The notes under the pieces were generated by a model. That model searched no databases, had not been told where the DNA came from, and saw nothing but the letters and a program-made list of their open reading frames with translations. From NCBI RefSeq assembly GCF_013393945.1, contig NZ_CP040297.1, positions 4,558,001 to 4,622,000 of the forward strand: DNA of 64,000 bases, given 5' to 3'. A program made the translations under genes and the position numbers. Shown here one piece after another: positions 26,035 to 34,186 of the stretch; position 1 is the first letter of the stretch; each line of letters begins with the position of its first letter. This DNA is from Nostoc sp. TCL26-01 (lineage in GTDB: Bacteria > Cyanobacteriota > Cyanobacteriia > Cyanobacteriales > Nostocaceae).

Positions 26035-26343
26035 ATGACCACGCTGATTGTAGAAATACGTTGTAAATTTGCTGAAGAGCAGACTTTACTCAAAGGAGAC
26101 GTGGTGACGATGACAACTGATTGGTATGAGACATTGGTTGAGAAGCAGGTAACATACGCCTTAAATCTAAACGGTAAAATTGTTCTGATTGAGAACGTGC
26201 CTGCCCGTGTAAATGAAGAAACAGGCGAGCAATTTTTCTCCCCATCAACCGTAGAGCGTTTACAACAGACAATTCTAGATAGAAAAGAACCTGATCATTT
26301 TATTCAGGTTCCTGTATACAACTATTCAAGCAGTGCAGCATAA
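26035..26343 (+). CDS. MqsA/YgiT-like antitoxin variant lacking zinc cysteines, possibly fused to a toxin remnant
   Basis: 102 aa from ATG 26035. The C-terminal part (VTYALNLNGKIVLIENVPAR, then VNEETGEQFFSPSTVERLQQ) follows the YgiT/MqsA N-terminal pattern, but the usual CxxCGE is NEETGE, so zinc binding is lost. The first ~18 residues (MTTLIVEIRCKFAEEQ) resemble the N-terminus of DUF4258 toxins normally encoded upstream of such antitoxins. An internal ribosome site (AAAGGAG, 26092-26098) before an in-frame GTG/ATG (26101-26110) suggests the original antitoxin start there. Interpreted as a toxin-antitoxin pair after in-frame deletion of the toxin body. Confidence 0.6.
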   Translation: MTTLIVEIRCKFAEEQTLLKGDVVTMTTDWYETLVEKQVTYALNLNGKIVLIENVPARVNEETGEQFFSPSTVERLQQTILDRKEPDHFIQVPVYNYSSSAA

Positions 26344-26452
26344 TAATTCGGGCACAAGGGCTGCTGAAAACGATCGCCTGTTTGCGTTCTCTCCCTTATT
26401 TCATCAAACTCATCTTCAATTGCGCCAACGATGAGAAAATCAAGATTTAGAA

Positions 26453-27010
26453 TTAAGGAATTCCTGCTTGTTGGAAAATTTGTTGGGGTGTGAGTTGCAG
26501 CCCTAGCAACAAGTCATCTGCTAAACTCTCTTCACCAGTTTTTGTTTGTGGTCTGGCATCAGGATAGAACACACTCACCGTTTTAGCTTTGGCATCGACA
26601 ACCCAAACTCTCATCACACCTGCATCCAGGTAATCTGTAGCTTTAGCACTCATTTCCCCAAAACTTTGACCAGGAGAGATAATTTCAATGACTAAGTCTG
26701 GCGGGATAGGACAAGCATCATCCTCAATGACATCACTATTGAGACGAGAGAAAGAAACATAAAGTAAATCGGGTACAGGAACCCAATCTCGTCCCTGACG
26801 TTGGAGAGTAATTGCCCACTCAATACCAACCTCACCACAACTTTGCGCCCACGGCGTTAAAAGTATGGAGATTGTGCCTGTTACTCTGGAATGAAATCTT
26901 TTTGGTGCCATTTTAGGTTTTAATTCGCCGTTAACTAGTTCGTAGGTAATATCCCCATCTGGTAATGCGAGGTATTCTGCAAGTGTGATTTCAGCCTTGA
27001 GTTGAGTCAT
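26453..27010 (-). CDS. Uma2-family (DUF820) putative endonuclease
   Basis: 185 aa, a family greatly expanded in cyanobacteria. The PD-(D/E)xK-like core is seen as PDLVIEIISPGQ followed by KATDYLDAGVMRVWVVDAKA (D, E and K in the expected order). Role is not known; relatives are suspected to be mobile or regulatory nucleases. Opposite strand to the antitoxin-like gene and no clear operon. Confidence 0.88.
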   Translation of the reverse strand: MTQLKAEITLAEYLALPDGDITYELVNGELKPKMAPKRFHSRVTGTISILLTPWAQSCGEVGIEWAITLQRQGRDWVPVPDLLYVSFSRLNSDVIEDDACPIPPDLVIEIISPGQSFGEMSAKATDYLDAGVMRVWVVDAKAKTVSVFYPDARPQTKTGEESLADDLLLGLQLTPQQIFQQAGIP

Positions 27011-27292
27011 AGCGATCGCCTACCCTAATCCATAATTCTATTTGTAACCTGAGTAATGAGTGCTGAGTGAGGAAGTGAGGGAGTGCTGAGTGCTGAGTAT
27101 AGAACTAATGACTAATGACTAATGACTATTGACTATTGACTATTGACCACTGACCATTGACTCTTCCCCATAAATTTTTTTGGAAATCTTCATTTAATCT
27201 CAGCCGATATGTCACTTCAGCGCATATGCTAACGATGGGGTTGAGCTACTGGATTGTGTGTGATTAACGGTAAGAAGGAGACAAATAGATCA
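27011..27292. repeat. STRR arrays upstream of eno
   Basis: GAGTGCT heptamers (27053-27100) and ACTAATG/ACTATTG heptamers (27107-27160). AAGGAG at 27275-27280 is the eno ribosome site. The eno promoter should lie in 27160-27270. Confidence 0.75.
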
Positions 27293-28582
27293 ATGAGTAA
27301 CATTCTTGATACCGCTATAGAAGCGATTGTTGCCCGCGAAATTTTAGACTCACGCGGTAGACCAACCATAGAAGCAGAAGTTCACTTACTAGGTGGTGCG
27401 GTAGGATTAGCACAGGTTCCTAGTGGGGCTTCCACTGGCACATTTGAAGCCCACGAACTCAGAGACAAGGATAAATCCCGTTACGGTGGTAAAGGTGTAC
27501 TCAAAGCGGTACACAATGTCAATGAGGTACTAGCGCCAGAATTGATTGACTTAGATGCTCTCAATCAAGAACTACTAGACCGGAAAATGATTGCGCTGGA
27601 TGGTTCAGCTAACAAATCTAATTTGGGTGCAAATGCCATTTTAGCGGTTTCCTTAGCAGCTGCGAAAGCTGGGGCTGAAGCTTTAGGTATTCCCCTCTAT
27701 CGTTATTTGGGTGGCCCTTTGGCGAATTTGTTACCCGTGCCGTTGATGAACGTGATTAACGGTGGCGCTCATGCCTCGAATAACGTTGATTTTCAAGAGT
27801 TTATGATTGTACCTGTGGGGGCTTCTTCTTTCCGGGAAGCGTTGCGTTGGGGTGCAGAGGTGTTTGCGACCCTCAGCGAAGTTCTCCATGACAAAGGGTT
27901 ACTCACAGGGGTGGGTGATGAAGGTGGTTTCGCTCCCAACTTGGAATCGAATCAGGTAGCCTTGGAATTGCTGGTGGCGGCGATTGAACAGGCTGGTTAC
28001 AAGCCAGGGGAACAAGTTGCTTTAGCGCTGGATGTAGCTGCTAGTGAATTTTACAAAAATGGGCAGTATGTCTATGACGGTAAACCTCATGCCCCTACAG
28101 AGTTTATTGATTATTTAGGGCAGTTAGTTGACAAATATCCAATTGTATCCATTGAAGATGGTTTACATGAGGAAGATTGGCAACATTGGCAATTACTGAC
28201 TCAGAAGCTCGGCTCACGAGTACAGTTAGTGGGAGATGACTTGTTTGTCACTAATGCTACTCGCTTGCAAAGAGGTATCCAAGAAAAAGCCGGTAACGCC
28301 ATTTTGATTAAACTCAATCAAATTGGTTCCTTGACTGAAACCTTAGAAACAATTGACTTAGGGACTCGTAATGGTTTCCGTTCCGTGATTAGCCATCGTT
28401 CCGGTGAAACCGAAGACACAACGATCGCCGATTTAGCCGTAGCCACCCGTGCCGGTCAAATCAAAACCGGTTCTCTGTGTCGTAGCGAACGAGTAGCCAA
28501 ATACAACCGCCTGCTGCGAATCGAAGACGAACTAGGCGATCGCGCAGTTTATGCCGGTGCTGTGGGATTAGGGGCGAAGTAG
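27293..28582 (+). CDS. eno: Enolase
   Basis: Glycolytic 2-phosphoglycerate/phosphoenolpyruvate interconversion, cytoplasmic Mg enzyme, 429 aa. Seen: AREILDSRGRPT near the N-terminus, the GASTGTFEA loop, DVAASEF and SIEDGLHEEDW metal ligands (Asp, Glu), the catalytic Lys in AILIKLNQIGSLTET and the SHRSGETEDTTIADLAV signature. ATG 27293 has AAGGAG 12 nt upstream; a start at 27254 would add a non-family leader. Confidence 0.97.
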   Translation: MSNILDTAIEAIVAREILDSRGRPTIEAEVHLLGGAVGLAQVPSGASTGTFEAHELRDKDKSRYGGKGVLKAVHNVNEVLAPELIDLDALNQELLDRKMIALDGSANKSNLGANAILAVSLAAAKAGAEALGIPLYRYLGGPLANLLPVPLMNVINGGAHASNNVDFQEFMIVPVGASSFREALRWGAEVFATLSEVLHDKGLLTGVGDEGGFAPNLESNQVALELLVAAIEQAGYKPGEQVALALDVAASEFYKNGQYVYDGKPHAPTEFIDYLGQLVDKYPIVSIEDGLHEEDWQHWQLLTQKLGSRVQLVGDDLFVTNATRLQRGIQEKAGNAILIKLNQIGSLTETLETIDLGTRNGFRSVISHRSGETEDTTIADLAVATRAGQIKTGSLCRSERVAKYNRLLRIEDELGDRAVYAGAVGLGAK

Positions 28583-28684
28583 GGGATTGGGGATTGGGGA
28601 TTGGGAATTGGGAATACTACTTTTAACCTACCCTGTCACCTGTCCCCTGTCCCCTGTCTCCTATCACCTGTCCCCTGTCCCCTA
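28583..28684. repeat. STRR arrays after eno
   Basis: GGGGATT heptamers (28584-28613) followed by CCCTGTC/CACCTGT heptamers (28631-28683), lying between the convergent eno and argC 3' ends. Purine- and pyrimidine-rich halves on one strand can partly pair. Confidence 0.8.
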
Positions 28685-29743
28685 TTAAGGATAAAACCCC
28701 AACTTCGGCAAACCCAAAGTCTCATCCCAACCCATCATAATGTTGAGACACTGAATTGCTTGACCCGCCTGTCCTTTGATTAAGTTGTCAATGGCTGACA
28801 TGACAATTACTCGACCGGTACGGGGGTCAACTTCTACACCTAGATAGCAAAGATTGCTACCTGTTGCCCATTTGGTTTGGGGATAAATCCCTGTTTCACA
28901 GACTTTTATCCAAGGGGAATTACGGTAAAAAGCAGTATAGATTGTAGTTAAATCATCTCCAACCAAACCAGGATCGCGGAGGGTGGCGTATACAGTCGCC
29001 AGAGTTCCTCTAACTATGGGGATGAGATGTGGCGTAAATTGGATTGTGACTTCATGTCCAGCCAAATCGCTACAAACTTCTTCAATTTCTGGGGTGTGGC
29101 GGTGACGTGCGACGCTATAAGCGGCAAGAGAGTTATCGGCTTCTGCTAACAATAAATGTGTTTTGGCTTGTCGTCCACCGCCAGATGTGCCAGATTTAGC
29201 GTCTACAATTGCTGTCTCTGGTACAATCAGACCTTGTTTTAATAGGGGCGACAGTGCTAATAAACTGGCTGTAGGATAGCAACCAGGACAACCAACTAAC
29301 TGAGTATCGGAAATGCGATCGCGGTAAATTTCTGGTAAGCCATAAACTGCGGTGGCGGCTATAGTGCGATCGCTTCTTTCCCTACCATACCAACTGGTAT
29401 AAGTTGCCAAGTTACGCAATCGATAATCTGCACTCAGATCGAATACTTTACATCCTTGTGCCAACAATATTGGTGCAATTTGGCAAGCTAGACCATTTGG
29501 GAGTGAGAGAAACACCACTTCGCAACGACGCGCTATGGTTTCTACATCTACTTCTTCAATCAGTAATTTAACTGCATGAGCTAAGTGGGGATACAGAGAT
29601 GCAAATGATTTACCGATACTGCTCTCACCACCCAGATAAACTAGTTCCACTTCTGGATGATCCATCAGTAATCGCACCAGTTGCACTCCCCCATAGCCTG
29701 ACGCGCCAACAATCCCCACGGGTACGCGCCTAAAATTGCTCAT
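28685..29743 (-). CDS. argC: N-acetyl-gamma-glutamyl-phosphate reductase
   Basis: NADPH-dependent third step of arginine synthesis, 352 aa. N-terminal Rossmann motif VGIVGASGYGGVQLVRLL, catalytic Cys in LVGCPGCYPTASLL, and the ArgC-type segments SGTSGGGRQAK and PHLIPIVRGTLATVY. Complete and normal length. Nearby genes are not arginine genes. Confidence 0.96.
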   Translation of the reverse strand: MSNFRRVPVGIVGASGYGGVQLVRLLMDHPEVELVYLGGESSIGKSFASLYPHLAHAVKLLIEEVDVETIARRCEVVFLSLPNGLACQIAPILLAQGCKVFDLSADYRLRNLATYTSWYGRERSDRTIAATAVYGLPEIYRDRISDTQLVGCPGCYPTASLLALSPLLKQGLIVPETAIVDAKSGTSGGGRQAKTHLLLAEADNSLAAYSVARHRHTPEIEEVCSDLAGHEVTIQFTPHLIPIVRGTLATVYATLRDPGLVGDDLTTIYTAFYRNSPWIKVCETGIYPQTKWATGSNLCYLGVEVDPRTGRVIVMSAIDNLIKGQAGQAIQCLNIMMGWDETLGLPKLGFYP

Positions 29744-29760
29744 GTTCTAAAATCCTTATT

Positions 29761-29886
29761 AGTCATTGGTCAATAGTCATTGGTCATTAGTCAATAGTCA
29801 TTGGTCAATAGTCATTACCCATTACCCATTACCCATTACCCATTACCCATTACCCATTACCCATTCCCCATTCCCCATTCCCCATT
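29761..29886. repeat. STRR arrays upstream of argC and ribBA
   Basis: TCATTGG/TCAATAG heptamers (29761-29815) pass into seven or so near-perfect CCCATTA copies (29815-29866) and CCCATTC copies. They lie between two divergent genes. Confidence 0.9.
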
Positions 29887-29994
29887 CATATTGTTATCAA
29901 AACATTGCTAGTCTATATCTCTGTTGTGTAAAGGAGCTACAATCTAGAATAAGAAATTGTTAAGAAAATTTACTATTGCTAGCTTAAACTCTCT

Positions 29995-31776
29995 GTGTCA
30001 CAACCTAAAAATACACAGCAGTCCCAAACTAATGTTCTCATTGGAGAAAACCCCAGTGTGGGTATATCTCCTCAAGTAGAAGAAACCACTCACAACATTG
30101 CCTCTCTCACCAAAAATTCTATGTTTGATTCCATTGATGCTGCTTTAACAGACCTGAAAGCGGGTCGTGCCATTGTGGTGGTAGATGACGAAAATCGAGA
30201 AAATGAAGGCGACTTGATTTGTGCTGCTCAGTTCGCTACTCCTGACATGATTAATTTTATGGCAGTGGAAGCAAGAGGGTTGATTTGTTTGGCGATGACA
30301 GGCGATCGCTTAGATGAACTAGATTTACCATTGATGGTAACTAATATCACAGACCCTAACCAAACGGCTTTTACTGTCAGTGTTGATGCTGGCCCCCATT
30401 TAGGTGTATCTACTGGTATTTCTGCTGAAGATCGAGCGCGCACAATTCAAATTATCCTCAATCCAGCGACAAAACCCGCAGACTTACGCCGTCCTGGACA
30501 CATTTTTCCCTTACGAGCCAAAGCTGGTGGGGTACTTAAGCGTGCTGGACATACAGAAGCATCTGTTGATTTAGCTCGACTAGCAGGATTGTACCCAGCA
30601 GGAGTGATTTGTGAAATTCAAAATCCTGACGGTTCGATGGCACGCTTACATCAGTTAATCGAGTATGCCAAAACTTACAATCTGAAGATTATCAGTATTG
30701 CCGATTTAATTAGTTACCGCCTCCAACATGACCGCTTAGTTGTGCGTGAGAGTATTGCCGAACTACCTACGCAATTCGGTAATTTTAAAATCTACGCTTA
30801 TCGCCACACTGTAGATAACAGTGAACACGTAGCGATCGTCAAGGGAGATCCTGACCATTTTCAAGATGAGCCAGTTATGGTAAGGATGCACTCGGAGTGC
30901 CTGACTGGTGATGCTTTAGGTTCTTTACGTTGTGACTGTCGGATGCAGTTACAAGCAGCATTGAAAATGATTGAAACTGCTGGTCAAGGTATAGTTGTTT
31001 ACCTGCGGCAAGAAGGACGAGGTATCGGCTTAATTAACAAGCTCAAAGCCTACTCCTTACAGGATATGGGACTGGATACAGTAGAAGCCAACGAGCGTTT
31101 AGGATTTCCCGCCGACTTGCGAGATTACGGTATGGGGGCGCAAATGCTCATGGATTTAGGTGTTAAAAAAATTCGCCTGATAACTAATAATCCCCGTAAA
31201 ATTGCTGGAGTTAAAGGTTATGGTTTAGAAGTAATCGATCGCCTGCCATTACTGATTGAAGCCAACGATTATAATTCCTATTACCTAGCTACCAAAGCCA
31301 AAAAACTCGGTCATATGCTGTTGCAGACTTATCTAGTCACAGTAGCGATTCAGTGGCAAGACGACCTGCAACTAGTAACAAAACGCTATGAACGCCTAGA
31401 AAAACTGCGCCATTTAGTCAGAAGTCATGACTTACTGTTGCAGGAAGAAGCTCGACCTTTAGCGATCGCTCTATTCGACGAGGCATCCTTAATAGTACAC
31501 TTAGGTTTTGACCAACCCAAAGTTGCTAGTTGTGATTGGTATAGCCAAACTGGCCATCCTTACCTACAAGCTATCTGCCAAATTCTTGATAACCTGGCAA
31601 AGTTACCTTACATCCAGAAACTAGAATTTCTGATTTCTGCCGGTTGCGATCCTCTCACCAATTTACAAGTCCAATTAGATAGACAAACAATTCCACCTGA
31701 TAAATTACCTTCTAGCTTGAGCAGTAGTTTAGAAACACAGAAAATCTATAGTTTCACTAAAGAATTAGATTCTTAG
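29995..31776 (+). CDS. ribBA: Bifunctional 3,4-dihydroxy-2-butanone 4-phosphate synthase / GTP cyclohydrolase II
   Basis: Supplies both precursors of riboflavin. The DHBP synthase half has the acidic DDENRENEGDL loop (residues 64-74) and GHTEASVDLARLAG. The cyclohydrolase half has zinc ligands C302, C313, C315 (HSECLTGDALGS, LRCDC) and the GRGIGL loop. The GTG start at 29995 gives 593 aa; an ATG at 30121 (MFDSIDAALTDL) would drop a 42-residue non-conserved leader and may be the true start. About 140 residues after the GTP cyclohydrolase core (from ~450) form a C-terminal extension of unknown function. Confidence 0.92.
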   Translation: MSQPKNTQQSQTNVLIGENPSVGISPQVEETTHNIASLTKNSMFDSIDAALTDLKAGRAIVVVDDENRENEGDLICAAQFATPDMINFMAVEARGLICLAMTGDRLDELDLPLMVTNITDPNQTAFTVSVDAGPHLGVSTGISAEDRARTIQIILNPATKPADLRRPGHIFPLRAKAGGVLKRAGHTEASVDLARLAGLYPAGVICEIQNPDGSMARLHQLIEYAKTYNLKIISIADLISYRLQHDRLVVRESIAELPTQFGNFKIYAYRHTVDNSEHVAIVKGDPDHFQDEPVMVRMHSECLTGDALGSLRCDCRMQLQAALKMIETAGQGIVVYLRQEGRGIGLINKLKAYSLQDMGLDTVEANERLGFPADLRDYGMGAQMLMDLGVKKIRLITNNPRKIAGVKGYGLEVIDRLPLLIEANDYNSYYLATKAKKLGHMLLQTYLVTVAIQWQDDLQLVTKRYERLEKLRHLVRSHDLLLQEEARPLAIALFDEASLIVHLGFDQPKVASCDWYSQTGHPYLQAICQILDNLAKLPYIQKLEFLISAGCDPLTNLQVQLDRQTIPPDKLPSSLSSSLETQKIYSFTKELDS

Positions 31777-31781
31777 TATTA

Positions 31782-31816
31782 GTAGCGACTGTCTTGACTT
31801 TCAAGATAGTCGCTAC
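31782..31816 (+). terminator. Hairpin after ribBA
   Basis: 16-bp arms (GTAGCGACTGTCTTGA and its near-complement) around CTT, six bases after the stop. No T run follows, so it may be a processing or mRNA-end stem rather than a classic terminator. A dispersed repeat (31872-31915, related to the 4126-4278 element) follows. Confidence 0.55.
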
Positions 31817-31948
31817 GTCCAATGCTCAAGAAAACTACGTAGCCAAACTTCATCTTCTATATAGAATTTATAAGTGAGAATTCAGCATGAATTCTGTATG
31901 GCTAGCGGATGAATAAATGGTGAAACACCACAGTAATACCAATTTCCT

Positions 31949-33556
31949 TTAAATGTGAACAGTAGAGACGTTGCATTGCAACGTCTCTACATAATTTATG
32001 TGTCTACATTGCTCTAGAAAACGCTGGGGAATTTCCACACTTTCACCCCAGTGCAAATGAATGTAAGAAGCATGAATATTTTTAGCTAAACCCCATCCTT
32101 CACAACCCATATTTTCTGGATAATCGTAACGATAGGTTTCAAAAAGTGGCTCTGTTGGAGTTGATATTAAGCGGGAACGATGAAATTCATGTCCGTAAAT
32201 GCTTGTGCCTGCATTTACCAGTAAACTATCTTGCAAAGCCACAGCACGACGATAACCTAAAGTTAAGCCTCCACCCATCGCCGCAGATGTGGGTAACACT
32301 CCCACCATCGGCCAAGATTTCCCTGAAAAATCGACTATTTGCTCACACAAATACATTAAACCCCCACACTCAGCAATCGTGGGTATCCCGTTTAAAATAG
32401 CTTGTTTCACTGCATCACGGGCATGAATATTTGCGGCTAACTCTTGGGCAAAAACTTCGGGAAACCCGCCACCAAAATACATTCCCTGGATACCTGGTGG
32501 TAATTCTTCATCAGTTAAAGGACTCCAGAAGACAATCTCTGCACCTAAATGTTGCAACAAGTCGAGATTATCTTGATAGTAAAAATTAAAAGCGCGATCG
32601 CACGCAACGGCAATTTTTAAAGATGGGGGAGTGGGGAGAGGAGGAGATGGGGGGAAAGAATCTATACAAGTATTTTCTCCTTGTCCCCTTGTCACGCCAG
32701 TCACCTCAACGGGGGAAACCCCCGCACGGTGCTGGCTCCCCTTGTCCCATTTTGAATTTTGCGGAAAGTAGGCGGTGTCGGTTTCCGTCCCGCCTAACTT
32801 TCCAAGACGAATTTTGAATTTTGAATTGATTTGTCCTCTTGTCCCCTTGTCCTCAGTTCTTAATAGTGGTAACAAGCTTTGCCAATCGAAGCAAGTATCG
32901 CCTAAATCAGCGAGGCGGTGAATGACAGCATCAAGTTCGGGGAGTTCGGCGGTAGGGATTAAACCGAGATGGCGGTCGGGAATTGTGATATTATCTTGAC
33001 GACGGATTACGCCGAGAATGGGTAATTGTAGAGCTTGTAGGGAATTTTTGAGTAAACAGAGATGGCGATCGCTCCCAACACGATTCAGCACTAAACCAGC
33101 TATTTTAATTCTAGGATCAAAGGAACAATAACCGTGAGCGATCGCTGCTACTGAACCAGACAACCGACTACAATCAATCACCAACACCACAGGCAAATCT
33201 AACAACCGTGCAATATGCGCTGTACTAGCAAAATCAGTTGTAAGTTGTCCAATTCCATCAAATAAACCCATGACCCCTTCCACCAACGCATATTCACTGT
33301 TTTGCTGATGCGTCACAAAACACTGCTGTACGTAAGCCTCTGAAGTTAGTACTGGGTCTAAATTTCGACAAGCACTACCCGTAACATAGGTATGAAACAT
33401 GGGATCAATGTAGTCGGGGCCGACCTTGAAAGATTTAACTATGGGATGATTAGCCATCGCCCCGGAGTTATTACGCCGACATAAAGAGGCTAAAAGGGCC
33501 AGAGTGACTGTTGTTTTCCCCACGCCGCTACGTTCTCCAGCAATCACTACAGCCAT
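31949..33556 (-). CDS. cobB: Cobyrinic acid a,c-diamide synthase (CobB/CbiA) with repeat-derived insert
   Basis: ATP- and glutamine-dependent amidation in corrinoid (vitamin B12) synthesis, 535 aa. N-terminal dethiobiotin-synthase-like ATPase (AGERSGVGKTTVTLALLAS), C-terminal class I glutaminase (GGGFPEVFAQEL, Cys in IAECGGLMYLCE). Between them, residues ~234-311 (DNA 32624-32857) are not family sequence: they are translated from dispersed repeats (RTEDKGTRGQ, SPVEVTGVTRGQ, PPSPPLPTPP). The last 13 residues (VETLQCNVSTVHI) are encoded by a 29-bp palindromic repeat. The motifs remain intact, so it may still work. ATG 33556 is chosen. Confidence 0.9.
   Translation of the reverse strand: MAVVIAGERSGVGKTTVTLALLASLCRRNNSGAMANHPIVKSFKVGPDYIDPMFHTYVTGSACRNLDPVLTSEAYVQQCFVTHQQNSEYALVEGVMGLFDGIGQLTTDFASTAHIARLLDLPVVLVIDCSRLSGSVAAIAHGYCSFDPRIKIAGLVLNRVGSDRHLCLLKNSLQALQLPILGVIRRQDNITIPDRHLGLIPTAELPELDAVIHRLADLGDTCFDWQSLLPLLRTEDKGTRGQINSKFKIRLGKLGGTETDTAYFPQNSKWDKGSQHRAGVSPVEVTGVTRGQGENTCIDSFPPSPPLPTPPSLKIAVACDRAFNFYYQDNLDLLQHLGAEIVFWSPLTDEELPPGIQGMYFGGGFPEVFAQELAANIHARDAVKQAILNGIPTIAECGGLMYLCEQIVDFSGKSWPMVGVLPTSAAMGGGLTLGYRRAVALQDSLLVNAGTSIYGHEFHRSRLISTPTEPLFETYRYDYPENMGCEGWGLAKNIHASYIHLHWGESVEIPQRFLEQCRHINYVETLQCNVSTVHI
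31962..31990. repeat. 29-bp perfect palindrome inside the 3' end of cobB
   Basis: Identical to the palindrome at 18599-18627 (arms GTAGAGACGTTGCA around a single T). Read on the - strand it encodes residues VETLQCNVS near the CobB C-terminus, just before the stop. Confidence 0.95.
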
Positions 33557-33636
33557 GCCACACAAGAATAATTCTAGAATTGATACTTAATAAGTTTATT
33601 CAATAACGTTGATATTGATGATTAATTTATAAATAG

Positions 33637-33746
33637 AATTCAGGAGTCAGGAGTCAGAATTCAGAATCAATCAGGGTTTAGGAATATTAGCTTACTCATC
33701 AAATATGAGAATTTGAACTATTCTGACTCCTGTATTCTGACGGATG
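33637..33746. repeat. Dispersed palindromic element (AATTCAGGAGTCAG family)
   Basis: Ends AATTCAGGAGTCAGGAGTCA and ATTCTGACTCCTGTATTCTG can pair. It shares these ends and the inner AATCAATCAG with the element at 4126-4278. Confidence 0.7.
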
Positions 33747-33770
33747 TATCCTTACCATTCTCTTTTCTTG

Positions 33771-33948
33771 TATAGGAATCATATTTGATTTCTGTTGGCG
33801 TAGCCTGTGCTTACACAAAAAACTCAGTACACCTCTATTACTTATTTTTCTGTTACCTGTTACCTGTTACCTGTCCCCTGTCACCTGTTACCTATTACCT
33901 GTTCCCTACCTATGCAAGAAATTTCAATAATCAAGTCGGATTCCTATA
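33771..33948. mobile_element. MITE-like element, family B (TATAGGAATC ends), copy 1
   Basis: 178 bp with perfect 10-bp inverted ends TATAGGAATC/GATTCCTATA. Interior begins CATATTTGATTTCTGTTGGC and contains TACACCTCT and a CTGTTAC/CCCTGTC heptamer array (33850-33908). The same element with fewer heptamers is at 60757-60908 and a reversed partial copy at 43761-43825. TA at both outer ends suggests insertion at TA, as with IS630/Tc1-type transposases. No coding capacity. Confidence 0.8.
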
Positions 33949-34099
33949 TTCATGGTGTATGTAATTTCTCATAGCTATTTTTGCAGATGAAAAACAAATT
34001 ATCAAATATCTATCTTTAGATACAAATCAGTGAACATCTTTAAAAAAAAGTTCATACTAAAAGCAGATTTATCTTAAAAAAAACTAAAAATTACCTAAA

Positions 34100-34118
34100 A
34101 ATGCCCTACTAGGGCATT
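34100..34118. promoter_or_regulatory. 19-bp perfect palindrome upstream of the metal transporter operon
   Basis: AATGCCCT-act-AGGGCATT lies 68 bp before the start of the binding-protein gene. The size and position would suit a dimeric metal-responsive repressor, or a leader hairpin. No consensus known to me is matched. Confidence 0.4.
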
Positions 34119-34186
34119 ACATTGAACAATGGAAAAAAGATGTACTAGTAAATTAAATAACAACAAAAATTATCTAGATATCAATA

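Noticed and set aside
25393..26343. A complete integron
   Set aside because: No integrase and only one attC-like site were seen in the window.
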